From contig LIBV01000059.1 in assembly GCA_001438335.1 (NCBI GenBank), positions 1-5,960 on the forward strand: DNA of 5,960 nucleotides, given 5' to 3'. The notes beneath the pieces are model-generated. The model did no database searches, was not told the DNA's origin, and saw only the letters and a program-made list of their open reading frames with translations. This document shows, piece by piece, positions 5,955 to 5,960 of the stretch; positions within the stretch are counted from its first letter, which is position 1; each line of letters begins with the position of its first letter. The position numbers and the translations under genes are program-made. This DNA is from Pelagibacteraceae bacterium BACL5 MAG-120820-bin39. GTDB taxonomy: Bacteria > Pseudomonadota > Alphaproteobacteria > Pelagibacterales > Pelagibacteraceae.

Positions 5955-5960
5955 AAAGGA
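5955..5960 (+). promoter_or_regulatory. Likely ribosome binding site of a gene just beyond the right edge
   Basis: AAAGGA is the last sequence in the window, 7 bases after the LON-domain stop. It resembles a Shine-Dalgarno core (AGGA) and would suit a start codon a few bases outside the window, which would make the next gene part of the same transcript. The gene itself is not visible. Confidence 0.4.

Overview
The window reads as a stretch of a small, AT-rich, densely packed alphaproteobacterial chromosome, most likely a SAR11/Pelagibacterales-type marine bacterium. Three things point there: coding DNA of roughly 25-30% G+C by eye, intergenic gaps of 4-84 bases or outright overlaps, and the order rpe - heparinase-like gene - purH, which I recall as common in Alphaproteobacteria. 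The taxonomic call is inference; nothing here fixes a species.

Left part (1-564): the C-terminal third of a large sodium:solute symporter, entering from beyond the left edge, ends in a GC-rich hairpin that looks like an intrinsic terminator. Next (581-919) comes a small YggT-like membrane protein. Centre (964-4794): a tight three-gene run on the + strand. It holds ribulose-phosphate 3-epimerase (rpe), a heparinase II/III-like protein 4 bases downstream, and bifunctional purH, whose ATG overlaps the preceding stop as ATGA. Right part: on the - strand, a tRNA-Gly(GCC) with encoded CCA has a well-formed sigma70-type promoter. Thirteen bases downstream of it lies phhB (pterin-4a-carbinolamine dehydratase), whose end overlaps the end of purH by 11 bases. 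Divergent from the tRNA, on the + strand, is a stand-alone LON-domain protein. The window closes just after its stop codon with a Shine-Dalgarno-like AAAGGA that suggests another gene immediately to the right.

Functionally this is mostly housekeeping: pentose phosphate/Calvin-type sugar interconversion, de novo purine synthesis, pterin recycling, a glycine tRNA, solute uptake, and two poorly understood accessory proteins. I found no mobile element, CRISPR array, phage gene, defence system or evident new multi-gene system. The points most worth a second look are the tRNA-phhB arrangement, the cytoplasmic-looking heparinase homologue locked between rpe and purH, the promoter/terminator overlap after the symporter, and the general lack of Shine-Dalgarno sequences.
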